A DNA stretch of 57,960 bases, from assembly GCA_052148715.1 (NCBI GenBank), contig JBKQHQ010000232.1, positions 1 through 57,960 of the forward strand. Direction: 5' to 3'. A program made the translations under genes and the position numbers. A model generated the notes under the pieces. It was not told where the DNA came from. It did not search any database and saw only the letters and a program-made list of their open reading frames with translations. Position 1 is the stretch's first letter; each line of letters opens with the position of its first letter. Below, piece after piece: positions 42,692 through 50,436 of the stretch. This stretch comes from JBKQHQ01 sp052148715. GTDB lineage: Bacteria > Pseudomonadota > Alphaproteobacteria > Rhizobiales > Xanthobacteraceae.

Positions 42692-43302
42692 AATTCTTGC
42701 GTTATTTTTGTTAGTTTAGCGATAGTGCGGTCACTTATCTCATATGATTGAAGTTTTCCCTCAAAAGTACTTAAGAACTCTCGATCGTTGAGGACGCCAG
42801 CAATAGTAATCTTAGCCCCAGGACCAGCCCGAATAATACTATGCGAAACAGGTCCAGTTATCGCATGTTTACCAGTCATATCCGCGATATATTCTGCGGC
42901 ATGAGCGCTAGTATGACGTATACTTTCAAATCTGGGGAATAGAGACAGGAACTTTTTTCGTGTTATCCGCAATAAATCGTGGTTAGTACGAGCACGGATT
43001 GTGGGACAAGTATTCAAAATCGGATTTATTTCTTTCAAGACTTTGCCTATGTGATAAATAGACATGGCGCCATCGCGGGCGGCTATAAACTGCCATTCAC
43101 GAATATCTTTTGGAATAATTATTCGCTCTTTTTGGCTTTCGATGGCGTGTCTTACTTGAGCATGACTGAAATCAAATAATGCTACCGCAGCCCTAAAACT
43201 TCCAACAAAGTAGTCTAGACTATCGAGAACGCGCTCTAAATGAGATACGCTTTCCCACTCTTGTCTAGGCACGTCTCTGAGGTCTATCGTGATGGATGCC
43301 AC
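42655..43302 (-). CDS. Passenger protein 2 of the IS1595 element, with RX4H motif
   Basis: 215 residues from ATG 43302, AT-rich. The N-terminal half is helical and charged (Asp-Leu-Arg-Asp-Val-Pro-Arg-Gln-Glu-Trp-Glu-Ser). The middle holds Arg-Phe-Glu-Ser-Ile-Arg-His-Thr-Ser-Ala-His-Ala-Ala-Glu-Tyr, in which Arg129-x4-His134 has the spacing of the HEPN ribonuclease motif, and a later block Asn-Asp-Arg-Glu-Phe-Leu-Ser-Thr-Phe-Glu. It could be a HEPN-type defence or toxin protein, but the surrounding helices are not familiar enough to be sure. It is convergent with passenger 1. Confidence 0.6.
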   Translation of the reverse strand: MASITIDLRDVPRQEWESVSHLERVLDSLDYFVGSFRAAVALFDFSHAQVRHAIESQKERIIIPKDIREWQFIAARDGAMSIYHIGKVLKEINPILNTCPTIRARTNHDLLRITRKKFLSLFPRFESIRHTSAHAAEYIADMTGKHAITGPVSHSIIRAGPGAKITIAGVLNDREFLSTFEGKLQSYEISDRTIAKLTKITQEFYSAFPIYKFPT

Positions 43303-43322
43303 GATTTAGGAGCCCAATCCTT

Positions 43323-43499
43323 ATGAAAATATCCAACAATGGCGATCAATACAGCGATGAAGAGGCGCAACGACGCTTCGAGGCCGCAATACGTGGCGCA
43401 CGGATCGCCGGCGCAAAGCCGCTCAAGAGTCTGACCTCGAAAGGCGTTCCAGCCCAACGTAAGAAGAAACCACAAGCGAGAGACGTGGATACGGCATAA
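43323..43499 (+). CDS. Passenger small protein 3, basic C-terminus
   Basis: 58 residues from ATG 43323 (start sites farther upstream are open). It contains Tyr-Ser-Asp-Glu-Glu-Ala-Gln-Arg-Arg-Phe-Glu-Ala-Ala-Ile-Arg-Gly-Ala-Arg and a lysine/arginine-rich tail (Gln-Arg-Lys-Lys-Lys-Pro). Very similar short proteins (EEAxRRFEAAxRGAR) occur in many rhizobial genomes, often beside mobile elements or toxin-like genes. Their function is unknown to me. The basic tail suggests nucleic-acid binding, as for a small antitoxin, which is inference only. Confidence 0.6.
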   Translation: MKISNNGDQYSDEEAQRRFEAAIRGARIAGAKPLKSLTSKGVPAQRKKKPQARDVDTA

Positions 43500-43547
43500 G
43501 CCGTATGAGAGGACATTTGTATTTCGATTGCACTTGCAATCCGCCAG

Positions 43548-43799
43548 CTATGGCTGGCGAGTTATGGTTCGGAGAAGAGGATTTTCCACGGAAACCGCCT
43601 GAAACAATTCTTGTCCAAAATTCTGAAGTTGACGCTCAGCTTCCTTTACTGCCGCATCAAGCGACCCTTCTCGCTTAACCGTGAAATGAAGGTTGAGTCC
43701 TTGACGTGCTCGCATATCGTATATTTCGACATGCACATCAACGCTCTCTCCATCGGCCGATAGTTCAGTTCCTCTAAGCAAAATACGTAACGGCATCAT
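43548..43799 (-). CDS. Passenger hypothetical protein 4
   Basis: 83 residues from ATG 43799, with AAAGGAG about seven bases upstream. It opens with Met-Met-Pro-Leu-Arg-Ile-Leu and includes Gly-Glu-Ser-Val-Asp-Val-His-Val-Glu-Ile-Tyr-Asp and a helical Ala-Val-Lys-Glu-Ala-Glu-Arg-Gln-Leu. A beta-strand then helix arrangement is suggested. I do not recognise the family. It lies convergent to passenger 3 and 209 bases before the transposase stop. Confidence 0.55.
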   Translation of the reverse strand: MMPLRILLRGTELSADGESVDVHVEIYDMRARQGLNLHFTVKREGSLDAAVKEAERQLQNFGQELFQAVSVENPLLRTITRQP

Positions 43800-44008
43800 A
43801 CGCTCCTTTGAGAGCGCCTGCCTTGACCACGGAATCCGCCTATGCGATGAAAATCGCGCAAGTGATTCTATGCTCGCGACGGCGCTAACCACACGCGAGT
43901 GACATACGGTCGGGGTGCCAGCCCCGACCGAATCACCTTCTAGCAGAATTTTTCCACTGTTTCATTCGCCAGCGCAAAAATCGCGCGGCGCGGTATCTCG
44001 TAACTCTT

Positions 44009-44944
44009 TTAATGAGGTTGTTTATAGTAGATGCGCTTGCCGTTCGCGCCTCGGATCGCCGCATAAGTGCGGTCAATGTCGCCCATGCCCAAGCGGACGC
44101 GGTGATTATAGCGGAAGTCGAATTCGGCCAAGTAGCGGTGCAGATGCTTCTCAGAGCAATGCTGATAGATACCGCGCATTCCGCGCTTGAAGATTGAGAA
44201 GTAGCCTTCGGCCGAATTGGTGTGAACGTCGCCGCGCACGTACTCCTTCGCGGTGTGTCTCACGGTTTCATGCGAAGTGAAATGCGCTTCTGCCCCGTGA
44301 TACAGCCGGCTTTCATCGGTGTGCAGCCGGCTCTCGCGAGAGACGTTCTCGCGTACGATCTGCATCACGGTCGCCTTGTCCACAACCGCCGTATGGAACG
44401 TCCGCACCTTACCGCCGCGCTCAACGAGGCCGACGATTGGACGCTTGTTCGCGGTCTTGCCGCTTTTGGTGTAGGGACGCCCGCTGGTGCTCCGGGTTTT
44501 GACGTTGGCCTTCTCGACGCGGCCGAAATAGGTTTCGTCGGCCTCGACGATGCCGCCCTCACCCCCGAGCTGGCCAAGGCCGCCGTCGCGCATGGCCTCA
44601 CGGACTCGGTGTGCCACGAACCATGCGGTCTGGTAGGTAAGGCCAAGAGCGCGGTGCAACTGGTGCGCCGAGACGCCCTTTTTACTGGAGCACATCAAGT
44701 AAAACGCCATCATCCACTTGTGCAGGGGAACCTTTGACCGCTCCATGACAGTGCCTACCGTGATGGTGAAATCCTTGCGGCACTCGGCTTCCGCGCAACG
44801 GAAAAGGCCCGGCTTCTTGGTCGGATAGGCTTTAGTGCTGGCGCAATGCGGACACACCGGACCATTCGGCCAAAGGATGCGCTCGAAGGTTTCCCGAGCG
44901 GCAGTGTCGTTGCGGAAGTGGTCGGCGGCAAAAGCGTTGGACAT
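44009..44944 (-). CDS. IS1595 family (ISXO2-like) transposase
   Basis: 311 residues from ATG 44944; the frame can be read 17 codons farther upstream. An N-terminal zinc ribbon (Cys-Pro-His-Cys ... Phe-Arg-Cys-Ala-Glu-Ala-Glu-Cys) precedes the catalytic domain: Val-Glu-Ala-Asp-Glu-Thr-Tyr-Phe-Gly (first Asp), His-Thr-Asp-Glu-Ser (second Asp), and His-Thr-Asn-Ser-Ala-Glu-Gly ... Phe-Lys-Arg-Gly, matching the DDNK pattern of the IS1595 family. It would cut and join the element's inverted-repeat ends. The gene is intact and lies 61 bases inside the right inverted repeat. Confidence 0.93.
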   Translation of the reverse strand: MSNAFAADHFRNDTAARETFERILWPNGPVCPHCASTKAYPTKKPGLFRCAEAECRKDFTITVGTVMERSKVPLHKWMMAFYLMCSSKKGVSAHQLHRALGLTYQTAWFVAHRVREAMRDGGLGQLGGEGGIVEADETYFGRVEKANVKTRSTSGRPYTKSGKTANKRPIVGLVERGGKVRTFHTAVVDKATVMQIVRENVSRESRLHTDESRLYHGAEAHFTSHETVRHTAKEYVRGDVHTNSAEGYFSIFKRGMRGIYQHCSEKHLHRYLAEFDFRYNHRVRLGMGDIDRTYAAIRGANGKRIYYKQPH

Positions 44945-45175
44945 GGCGGCAGTTCCTCTCTGCCGATATACTAGCACTAGCGTTTGTGGTGTCAACTAGA
45001 TAATTGGGATTAAATTCTTAAATGTGGACAATCGCGCTCAACGCCTCGCTTTAGGCCGTGTCCGCTGGCTTTGATTTGTGCTAAATATGCGCCGACGCGC
45101 TGGCTTGCGACCAATGGGCGGCTTGGCCGCCTCTAAGTAAGGCCTTTGATTTGGTGCGAATCGATGGAGAACCTC

Positions 45176-45388
45176 ATGAGAATCTTCGTGGCCGCCGTGG
45201 CGATGGCGCTGCTGACGGCTCCGGCCTATTCCCAATCTTCGCCATTCGGAAGCGGGAGCAAGAAGCCGCACACCCCGCCGGAAGAGAAAAGCGAGTCGCG
45301 GAAGCTGGTCGATGATAAGGCCTACAAGGCCGCGCTTGATCGGATCCAGACAGACAAGAAATACGACCCGTGGCGCAATGCGCGTTAG
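45176..45388 (+). CDS. Small exported protein
   Basis: 70 residues from ATG 45176, with GGAG five bases upstream (an earlier ATG at 45164 would add four residues). Residues 1-20 form a signal peptide (Arg-Ile-Phe-Val-Ala-Ala-Val-Ala-Met-Ala-Leu, cleavage after Ala-Tyr-Ser). The mature part is polar, with Lys-Lys-Pro-His-Thr-Pro-Pro-Glu-Glu-Lys and an ending Ala-Ala-Leu-Asp-Arg-Ile-Gln then Lys-Tyr-Asp-Pro-Trp. The Lys-Ala-Ala-Leu-x-Arg-Ile ... Asp-Pro-Trp tail is shared by many small periplasmic Bradyrhizobium proteins of unknown role. Confidence 0.7.
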   Translation: MRIFVAAVAMALLTAPAYSQSSPFGSGSKKPHTPPEEKSESRKLVDDKAYKAALDRIQTDKKYDPWRNAR

Positions 45389-45502
45389 CTTGGCCCTGCC
45401 TCTATCGAGATCGAGACAGTCGCATGCTTGCCTTTATTGTCAATAAATAATATGTATGATGCTCCGCCTCGGAGCTCTTGGCGGAGAACACGAACTTTCG
45501 AC

Positions 45503-45533
45503 CCCCGCTTCGACCCGCGAGGCGGGGTTTTTT
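45503..45533 (+). terminator. Intrinsic terminator
   Basis: CCCGC-GAG-GCGGG hairpin (45514-45526) followed by six T (45528-45533). An alternative stem uses CCCCGC at 45503-45508. An AT-rich promoter-like stretch lies at ~45428-45455, so the ~90 bases between may be a small RNA rather than the end of the 45176 gene. Confidence 0.8.
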
Positions 45534-45601
45534 CGTGGTTGATCGGTGGGTACGGCAAGGGCGGCGAGGGGAGGCCACCGGTTCGAAGCTGCTAGGCCGG
45601 T

Positions 45602-46018
45602 TCACCGACGCGTTAGCACGCTCTCGATGGCGCTTACCAGATCGTCGCTCTTGAACGGCTTTTCCACGAGCGGCGCGTTGTAGTTCACGCCTTCCGGCAT
45701 GGCGCTGAAGCCGGTCACGAAAACGAACGGGATTCCGCGTTTGGCCAGCGCATCGATCACGTCGATGGCAAGCACGCCGCCCAGACTGAGATCGACCAGC
45801 GCGGCGTCGATGTCGGCGCGGCTTGCTAGGAACACGGCTTCGGCGATGGTGCTCGCCGGGCCGACCACGTCATAGCCGAGTTCCTGCAAGTATTCGGACA
45901 GGTGCGTCGAAATCAGCCACTCGTCCTCGACGACGAGCAAACGGCTCCGCGTGGCCGAATGGCAGGCGGAAGCTTCAATCGCGCTCAGCGTATCTACATC
46001 TGCAACAGCCACCGACAC
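45602..46018 (-). CDS. Single-domain response regulator
   Basis: 138 residues, one receiver domain and no output domain. The acidic pocket is Glu31-Asp32 (Val-Val-Glu-Asp-Glu), the phosphoacceptor Asp76 lies in Ala-Leu-Val-Asp-Leu-Ser-Leu, and the conserved lysine is in Val-Glu-Lys-Pro-Phe. It would receive phosphate from a histidine kinase not seen in this window, then signal by protein contact. Stand-alone receivers of this kind are common in Bradyrhizobium relatives. Confidence 0.88.
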   Translation of the reverse strand: MSVAVADVDTLSAIEASACHSATRSRLLVVEDEWLISTHLSEYLQELGYDVVGPASTIAEAVFLASRADIDAALVDLSLGGVLAIDVIDALAKRGIPFVFVTGFSAMPEGVNYNAPLVEKPFKSDDLVSAIESVLTRR

Positions 46019-46944
46019 CGCCCCACCTCGCTTGTGGTTTCAACGCTTGATTCTTTTTTATGTTGAAACGAGCACACAGAACTCTGCGCCAGCTGGTTTT
46101 CCGGGGTTAACGGGTGCCAATGCACGCCATCCGTGTCGGAATACCAGGACGATTGATCCTTCTACAAAGGTTCCAGCGAGTCAATTGAGGATCGTCCAGG
46201 TATGCCTCCGGATCGCAGTCCCGTTTCAAAAGCGAGGATTACGATGATTACCCCAATTGCGACACGTGTTGTGCGAATTTAAAACACTGTTGTTCCGAAG
46301 CGACAGACGTTGGGCTCATGAACTGGTAACAGGATATGCCCCAATAATGGGGCGACCACCTTCAGCCCCGCCCTCCAATCGGAGCGCGGGGCCTTTTCTT
46401 GGCAAAGCAAAAGAAGTACAGGAATTTCTGAATTGGAGTACAAGCGCTTCGAGCCGGTTACAGTAGCTTTGGCGGACGGTTCTCCTCTTCATCCGCTGGT
46501 GTCTCGGCTCCATTATTGTAGAATTTTAGTTTTTCTTTCAAAGTATATTGGCAGGTATTATGCGCGACGAGATCCGGATGTTGGGAGGTGTGTGCGAAAT
46601 TATTGTCAGCATTGGTGCAGTTGAAACGAGAATAACGGTCGGATGACGTGAATCAAAGGGGCGGAGATAGCCTCGATAGTCATCGGTTCGGTCAAAAACT
46701 GCCTCAACGCGACATTCGCCGGTCTGCAGAAGTCCTTGAGGTGAGCGTGGCTGCCGCCGTCTTATCGAGGGCGCGAAGTTCCATGGACGGCAGTACAATT
46801 CGGCGTGATCGCTTCGGAATCAGGCGGGAGCGGGGCGACGCGATCCGAACCGAGGCATTGCGGGTGCCGCCTGTTACCAGCCCAGCAAGGGCCTCATTTG
46901 GTCGATAGCCAGAGCCTGGACAAGCTTGGGGCAGGGCGGAACGA
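46019..46944. other. 926-base region with one clear terminator and no convincing gene
   Basis: Short open frames occur on both strands but none resembles a known protein. 46260-46400 carries two hairpins in a row (GCCCC/GGGGC at 46338-46353, then a terminator), which looks like the 3' end of a small RNA. Bases 46510-46630 are AT-rich. The first bases should hold the response-regulator promoter. Confidence 0.5.
46365..46400 (+). terminator. Intrinsic terminator, possible end of a small RNA
   Basis: GCCCCGC (46365-46371) pairs with GCGGGGC (46386-46392), followed by a T-rich tail (TTTTCTT). No coding gene ends just upstream on the plus strand, so it may terminate an unannotated transcript that starts near 46260. 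Confidence 0.7.
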
Positions 46945-47184
46945 ATGATTCTGGGTTGGGTCAGAGCGGCGCTCCTGGTCTGTCTTGCGCTGACAATGGC
47001 GTCCTGTGCGGCAACCATCGCCGACCATCTGCCGGTTTGGTTCGGCGGAGAGCCGCCAGGCGTCCCGCCGCGGCCGGGTACGCCCGAGTATGAGGAGTAC
47101 CGACAAAAGCTGACCCATCCGCCGGCTGCGCCCACCAGCGACAGTGGTCAGACCGGGGCGACCAGGGGGCCGCAAATCAATTGA
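46945..47184 (+). CDS. Small lipoprotein
   Basis: 79 residues from ATG 46945. The signal sequence ends in Met-Ala-Ser-Cys-Ala, a lipobox with the modified Cys at residue 21. The mature part is short and Pro/Gly-rich (Pro-Pro-Gly-Val-Pro-Pro-Arg-Pro-Gly-Thr-Pro-Glu-Tyr), with no fold recognised. It should be anchored in the outer or inner membrane by acylation. It converges on the CDF-like gene with a gap of 3 bases. Confidence 0.72.
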   Translation: MILGWVRAALLVCLALTMASCAATIADHLPVWFGGEPPGVPPRPGTPEYEEYRQKLTHPPAAPTSDSGQTGATRGPQIN

Positions 47185-47187
47185 AGG

Positions 47188-47889
47188 CTACTGGCACTGT
47201 TCGCAGCAATCGCCGGTCCAGGCTTCTCGCCCCTCCTTGACGAGCAGCCCGACGATCGCCAGCGAGCCGACGCTGTCGATCCACCAGGCGCCAGAGAGCG
47301 CCTGGGCGGCGAGGCTCAACACCGCGACGACCGATAACCATCCGCACGTGATCGATTCGATGGCGTCGGTCCGCAGCGCGCGGCTGCCGAGTTTGCCGGC
47401 TAGATCGATCTTGCGACGGGCGAGCGCGCGCATGATCGGTATTGCCAGGAGCGTGACAATGAGTCCCGGCAAAGAGAACTCCTCGCCATGCCGGGCCCAA
47501 AGATTCCAAACCGCAGCCAGCACGACATAAGCCGCGAGCGCAAACAGCAGCGCGCCGCCGATCCGGCTCGCCAGTTGCTCGGCATCCTCGGAGAAAGCAT
47601 GCCCACGACGAAGCTCGACCGAAAGTCGCCAGATCAGTACGCCGGCCGAGACCAGCTCGATAATGCTGTCGAGCCCGAAAGCGGTCAGGACCAAGCTCCC
47701 GGCGGCAATGCCGGAAGCGAGCGCCACCGCTGCCTCGATAATCATCCAACCGACCGTTAGCCATTCCAGGCGGAACACGTCGGCAATAAGCCGTGCGCGG
47801 TCGACGGTCGGACTCGTCACCAAGAGCAAGGGAGGCGGGGTGCAACACCCTTCAGCGCAGGCCTCGGCGATCTGTTCCATCTGCGTCAT
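47188..47889 (-). CDS. Cation transporter, CDF-like
   Basis: 233 residues from ATG 47889 with about six hydrophobic helices. Asp in Phe-Gly-Leu-Asp-Ser-Ile-Ile-Glu (helix 2) and Asp in Arg-Thr-Asp-Ala-Ile-Glu-Ser (helix 5) fit the paired metal-site residues of cation diffusion facilitators. Cys-rich ends (Cys-Ala-Glu-Gly-Cys-Cys near the start and Cys-Cys-Glu-Gln-Cys at the C-terminus) may bind metal. It is shorter than typical CDF exporters and lacks their cytosolic C-terminal domain, so it is related rather than a standard member. The likely job is heavy-metal efflux. Confidence 0.78.
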   Translation of the reverse strand: MTQMEQIAEACAEGCCTPPPLLLVTSPTVDRARLIADVFRLEWLTVGWMIIEAAVALASGIAAGSLVLTAFGLDSIIELVSAGVLIWRLSVELRRGHAFSEDAEQLASRIGGALLFALAAYVVLAAVWNLWARHGEEFSLPGLIVTLLAIPIMRALARRKIDLAGKLGSRALRTDAIESITCGWLSVVAVLSLAAQALSGAWWIDSVGSLAIVGLLVKEGREAWTGDCCEQCQ

Positions 47890-48030
47890 GGGGACAAAAT
47901 TTACCGACCCGCCTCGGCTCGATCAATGGAACGATGAAATCGAGTAAAAACGCCGCCTATATCTTAACGCGGAAGCAAGGAAATTGTATCCAAATACCGC
48001 AATGCGCGCACTGCGAGTGACGTCAAGGAA

Positions 48031-48228
48031 ATGAACGCGTTGCTGTTTCAATGCCCGAAGACTCTACGTGAGCTGGATACCGGCATCGAGGTCAATTTGA
48101 GCAAGCTCCGAATCGTCCAGCCGGTGACGGTGCGCTTGCTTTGCCCGTTCTGCGGCAGCCCGCACAAATGGAAGCTCGCCGATGGATGGATTGGCGAGCG
48201 CGCGGTCGCGGGTAACCGCGCAATCTAA
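48031..48228 (+). CDS. Small hypothetical protein with a Cys-x2-Cys motif
   Basis: 65 residues from ATG 48031. It contains Phe-Gln-Cys-Pro-Lys-Thr near the start and Leu-Leu-Cys-Pro-Phe-Cys-Gly-Ser-Pro-His-Lys-Trp near the middle. The cysteines could make a small zinc-binding site. Proteins of this pattern are frequent in Bradyrhizobium-type genomes but their function is unknown to me. Confidence 0.6.
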   Translation: MNALLFQCPKTLRELDTGIEVNLSKLRIVQPVTVRLLCPFCGSPHKWKLADGWIGERAVAGNRAI

Positions 48229-48312
48229 CTCTTGTGGCGGTCCGCTCGCGCTGGATTATCTTTAAGAGGAACGGTGCTATTATTTGTAAGGACTTTGCAA
48301 AGGTAGGTTGCC

Positions 48313-48573
48313 GTGCCTCGCGAAAAACGCAAGCATCGTCGAAGGCAACTTGAGCGCAGTGGTTGGATAAGGCTTGGCGACGGCTCGAGCGTCTATTGTG
48401 TCATCAAGGATGTCTCCGACGCCGGGGCCAAGCTGAGCGGCGGCGGCGTGCAGGAAGCCCCAGACTACTTTGTCCTGAGCTTTTCGCCGGATCACAAGGT
48501 CACCCGCGGCTGCCGAGTCATTAGGCGGGCGGAAGGTGAAATTGCAGTGCGGTTCACCGCCGCCGGCCATTGA
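48313..48573 (+). CDS. PilZ domain protein
   Basis: 86 residues from the start at 48313. The c-di-GMP-binding motifs are present: RxxxR (Arg11-Gln-Leu-Glu-Arg15) and DxSxxG (Asp33-Val-Ser-Asp-Ala-Gly38), followed by barrel strands (Tyr-Phe-Val-Leu-Ser-Phe, Gly-Cys-Arg-Val-Ile-Arg-Arg). A very basic N-terminus precedes them. A soluble c-di-GMP receptor is the likely role. A second PilZ gene lies at 29049-29327 in the same window. Confidence 0.85.
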   Translation: MPREKRKHRRRQLERSGWIRLGDGSSVYCVIKDVSDAGAKLSGGGVQEAPDYFVLSFSPDHKVTRGCRVIRRAEGEIAVRFTAAGH

Positions 48574-48776
48574 ACAGCTTTCCATTGCGGGCAATGCCCG
48601 GCGCATATCCGAGAACCGAACACCCGCTTTTTCCGCGCAGGCATCCGACCAGCCTTATGATACGTGAGGAAGTTCGCGTCGGAGCAGGCGGTAGTCGGGC
48701 GCACAGAACGTTTGCGGCCGCTCAAATGGTCGATCGCATCTTCTACAAAAAAACCAGCGTCCGTTTTTTGGATGCC

Positions 48777-48992
48777 TTAATGGTGCAACCATCCGGGAGC
48801 GCGTTTGCGGTGTCGATGCAAGCTCGCTGGATCGGTGCCGAGCGCAGTGCCCTCTCTGGCGACGAGTTCCGCGCACCGCACCCACCGTTCAGCCATGTGC
48901 TGCCAAGTCTGCCGATCCGACGCAGTCCGCGCTTGCTTGGCCATCTTTCGACATTCGCCGGCGTGTTTTCGAAACTCGTCCAATAGATCCAT
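48777..48992 (-). CDS. Small helical hypothetical protein
   Basis: 71 residues from ATG 48992; a longer reading to 49172 is open but has weaker codon use. The core Leu-Asp-Glu-Phe-Arg-Lys-His-Ala-Gly-Glu-Cys-Arg-Lys-Met-Ala resembles the short helical (R/K)xxAxEC proteins common in Bradyrhizobium relatives. The tail is basic (His-Arg-His-Arg-Lys-Arg). Function unknown. Confidence 0.55.
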   Translation of the reverse strand: MDLLDEFRKHAGECRKMAKQARTASDRQTWQHMAERWVRCAELVAREGTALGTDPASLHRHRKRAPGWLHH

Positions 48993-49217
48993 GGGTACGC
49001 TCTTGTATCGGATATTGCTCGGATAATGCGGGACCCTCTTGGATTGTTCCCGGTGACCGCACGGATCCGCGGTTCGGAATCGACGCCACGCTTCTGCCGT
49101 AATGATAGTGGTAAAAAAATACCTAATAGCCGGGGGGCTTGCAGCGGGAACCAACTCGCGTAGCTCAATCAAACCTAAAGCTCTTCAAACGCCAACCTCC
49201 AGTTCAAGCGGTGTGTG

Positions 49218-49448
49218 ATGCCCAGTACCGAGTACTACCGCCGGCAGGCGCATGCTTTCCTTCAAATGGCACTCGTATCTTCCGATCGTGAGGAGACCAA
49301 GCGGCTTCTTGGGGCCGCCGACGAATGTCGGCTGAAGGCCGACAACGCCCAGTTCGGGGACGACGCGCCCCGCGCGGCTAACGCGGTGCTCCCAGCGCGC
49401 GCGATCAAAATTCGCCGGGCGCCGGAAGGCGATGACGGTCGCGGTTGA
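49218..49448 (+). CDS. Small helical hypothetical protein
   Basis: 76 residues from ATG 49218 (GTG one codon earlier is possible). The start Glu-Tyr-Tyr-Arg-Arg-Gln-Ala-His-Ala-Phe-Leu-Gln-Met-Ala and the Arg-Leu-Leu-Gly-Ala-Ala-Asp-Glu-Cys-Arg helix match the YYRRQA type of short Bradyrhizobium proteins. Role unknown. It lies divergent from the 48777-48992 gene. Confidence 0.55.
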   Translation: MPSTEYYRRQAHAFLQMALVSSDREETKRLLGAADECRLKADNAQFGDDAPRAANAVLPARAIKIRRAPEGDDGRG

Positions 49449-49651
49449 GCAATCTCTTTGTTTGTTGATTCCTGACCGGGTACGCTACGGCCAGGCCCTA
49501 TCCGGCTCGCCGTCTCGGCGGGCGCAACCGCGGATATCGGCGTCGCGTTTGCGCCACCAACACTATGATTGGGAACCAATCGTTAGTACGCAACACTCGC
49601 CGAGCGTTTGGCCAGATGGCTCGATCCGTCGAGGTTCAAACAAACAGGCGA

Positions 49652-49759
49652 TCACGCCTTCCCGTTTTTGTCGATCGCCTTGCTGGCACAGGTCTCCTGC
49701 GCCATCGCCGAGCCAAACGCGAAAAGCGACAGTAATGCTGCAAGCGCCACCCGTTTCAT
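49652..49759 (-). pseudogene. Truncated small secreted protein, PsiF-like start
   Basis: From ATG 49759, with GGGAGA seven bases upstream, the frame gives 35 residues: a clear signal peptide (Arg-Val-Ala-Leu-Ala-Ala-Leu-Leu-Ser-Leu-Phe-Ala, cleavage at Ala-Met-Ala-Gln) then Glu-Thr-Cys-Ala-Ser-Lys-Ala-Ile-Asp-Lys-Asn-Gly-Lys-Ala and a TGA. The mature start recalls the PsiF phosphate-starvation family (Glu-Thr-Cys-x-Ser-Lys-Ala ... Gly-Lys-Pro-Leu-Ala-Gly), which normally continues another ~30-60 residues. The repeat part is missing, so this is probably a broken gene. Confidence 0.5.
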
Positions 49760-49850
49760 CGGACTTCTCCCGCCAAGGGCGCCATGGGTCCAGGCGCAGT
49801 GCGCTGTCAAGAGATGAAACTATGGGTGAATTGTTGGTGACGGCCGCGCG

Positions 49851-50216
49851 TTATTCTTCGCGCATATAGGCCGGCAGGCCGCCAGCGAGAAAATCTTCTC
49901 GGGGCGGCGAGAAGAGGTCGACGACTTCCGTATCCTCTGGAAACCACGCCTCGTGCTCGACATTTGCCGGGATAACCGCGATCTCGCCGGGTCCGCACAT
50001 GCGCTTTTCGTTGCCAAGCCGAAATTCCATTTTGCCTTTCATCATCCAAAAGATCTGCTCGTGCGGATGCCGATGCGCCGCCGCATGCGCGCCGGCCTTG
50101 ATGCTCCACCATACGATCATTTGCCTTTCGCCGGCGGCCATACGACGGCTGATCTTGTCGGAGATGCGCTCTTCCGGGAGCGCTGCAAGCGATGAAAATC
50201 CGGAAACCCGGGGCAT
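49851..50216 (-). CDS. Single-domain cupin protein
   Basis: 121 residues from ATG 50216, with GGAGGA five bases upstream. The metal-binding cupin motif 1 reads His-Ala-Ala-Ala-His-Arg-His-Pro-His-Glu-Gln, with a later Pro-Gly-Glu-Ile-Ala-Val-Ile-Pro-Ala-Asn-Val-Glu-His (motif 2, His present). The residues that usually hold one Fe or Mn are therefore complete. It has no second domain. Members include small dioxygenases, isomerases and sugar-binding proteins. The substrate cannot be stated. Confidence 0.85.
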   Translation of the reverse strand: MPRVSGFSSLAALPEERISDKISRRMAAGERQMIVWWSIKAGAHAAAHRHPHEQIFWMMKGKMEFRLGNEKRMCGPGEIAVIPANVEHEAWFPEDTEVVDLFSPPREDFLAGGLPAYMREE

Positions 50217-50436
50217 GGTCCTCCTCCTATCGGCATTCAAGATGGGTTGGCCTACGTCTCAATGAGACGGCCAATCTACGCGACCGGTGCGTCGGTTGAA
50301 AGCCGGTGGCAACCCAAACCTACCGATGCACGTCTGCCCATGACGGCTCGCGCAAGGGGGGCATCGACGCTTTTTAGGGAATGACTTAACGGGATCTTAA
50401 CGCGGCACTTGATAAGTATTACTACGGGGAGGAGCA

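Larger units (their letters stand above)
42378..45005. mobile_element. IS1595-family transposable element with four passenger genes (2628 bp)
   Basis: Bounded by 21-base exact inverted repeats (AATTATCTAGTTGACACCACA at 42378-42398; reverse complement at 44985-45005). Past these the ends stay similar for ~20 further bases (GCTAGTATxTCGG). Direct repeats flank the element: GGGATTAAATTCCT (42364-42377) and GGGATTAAATTCTT (45006-45019), 13 of 14 bases alike, consistent with target duplication. The transposase (44009-44944) is on the minus strand at the right end. To its left are four small genes of visibly lower GC. IS1595 elements with passenger genes are known, so this is one of those rather than a simple IS. 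The near-identical ends and intact transposase suggest fairly recent arrival. Confidence 0.85.

Noticed and set aside
44222..44737. Plus-strand frame inside the transposase
   Set aside because: Shadow of the IS1595 transposase on the minus strand.
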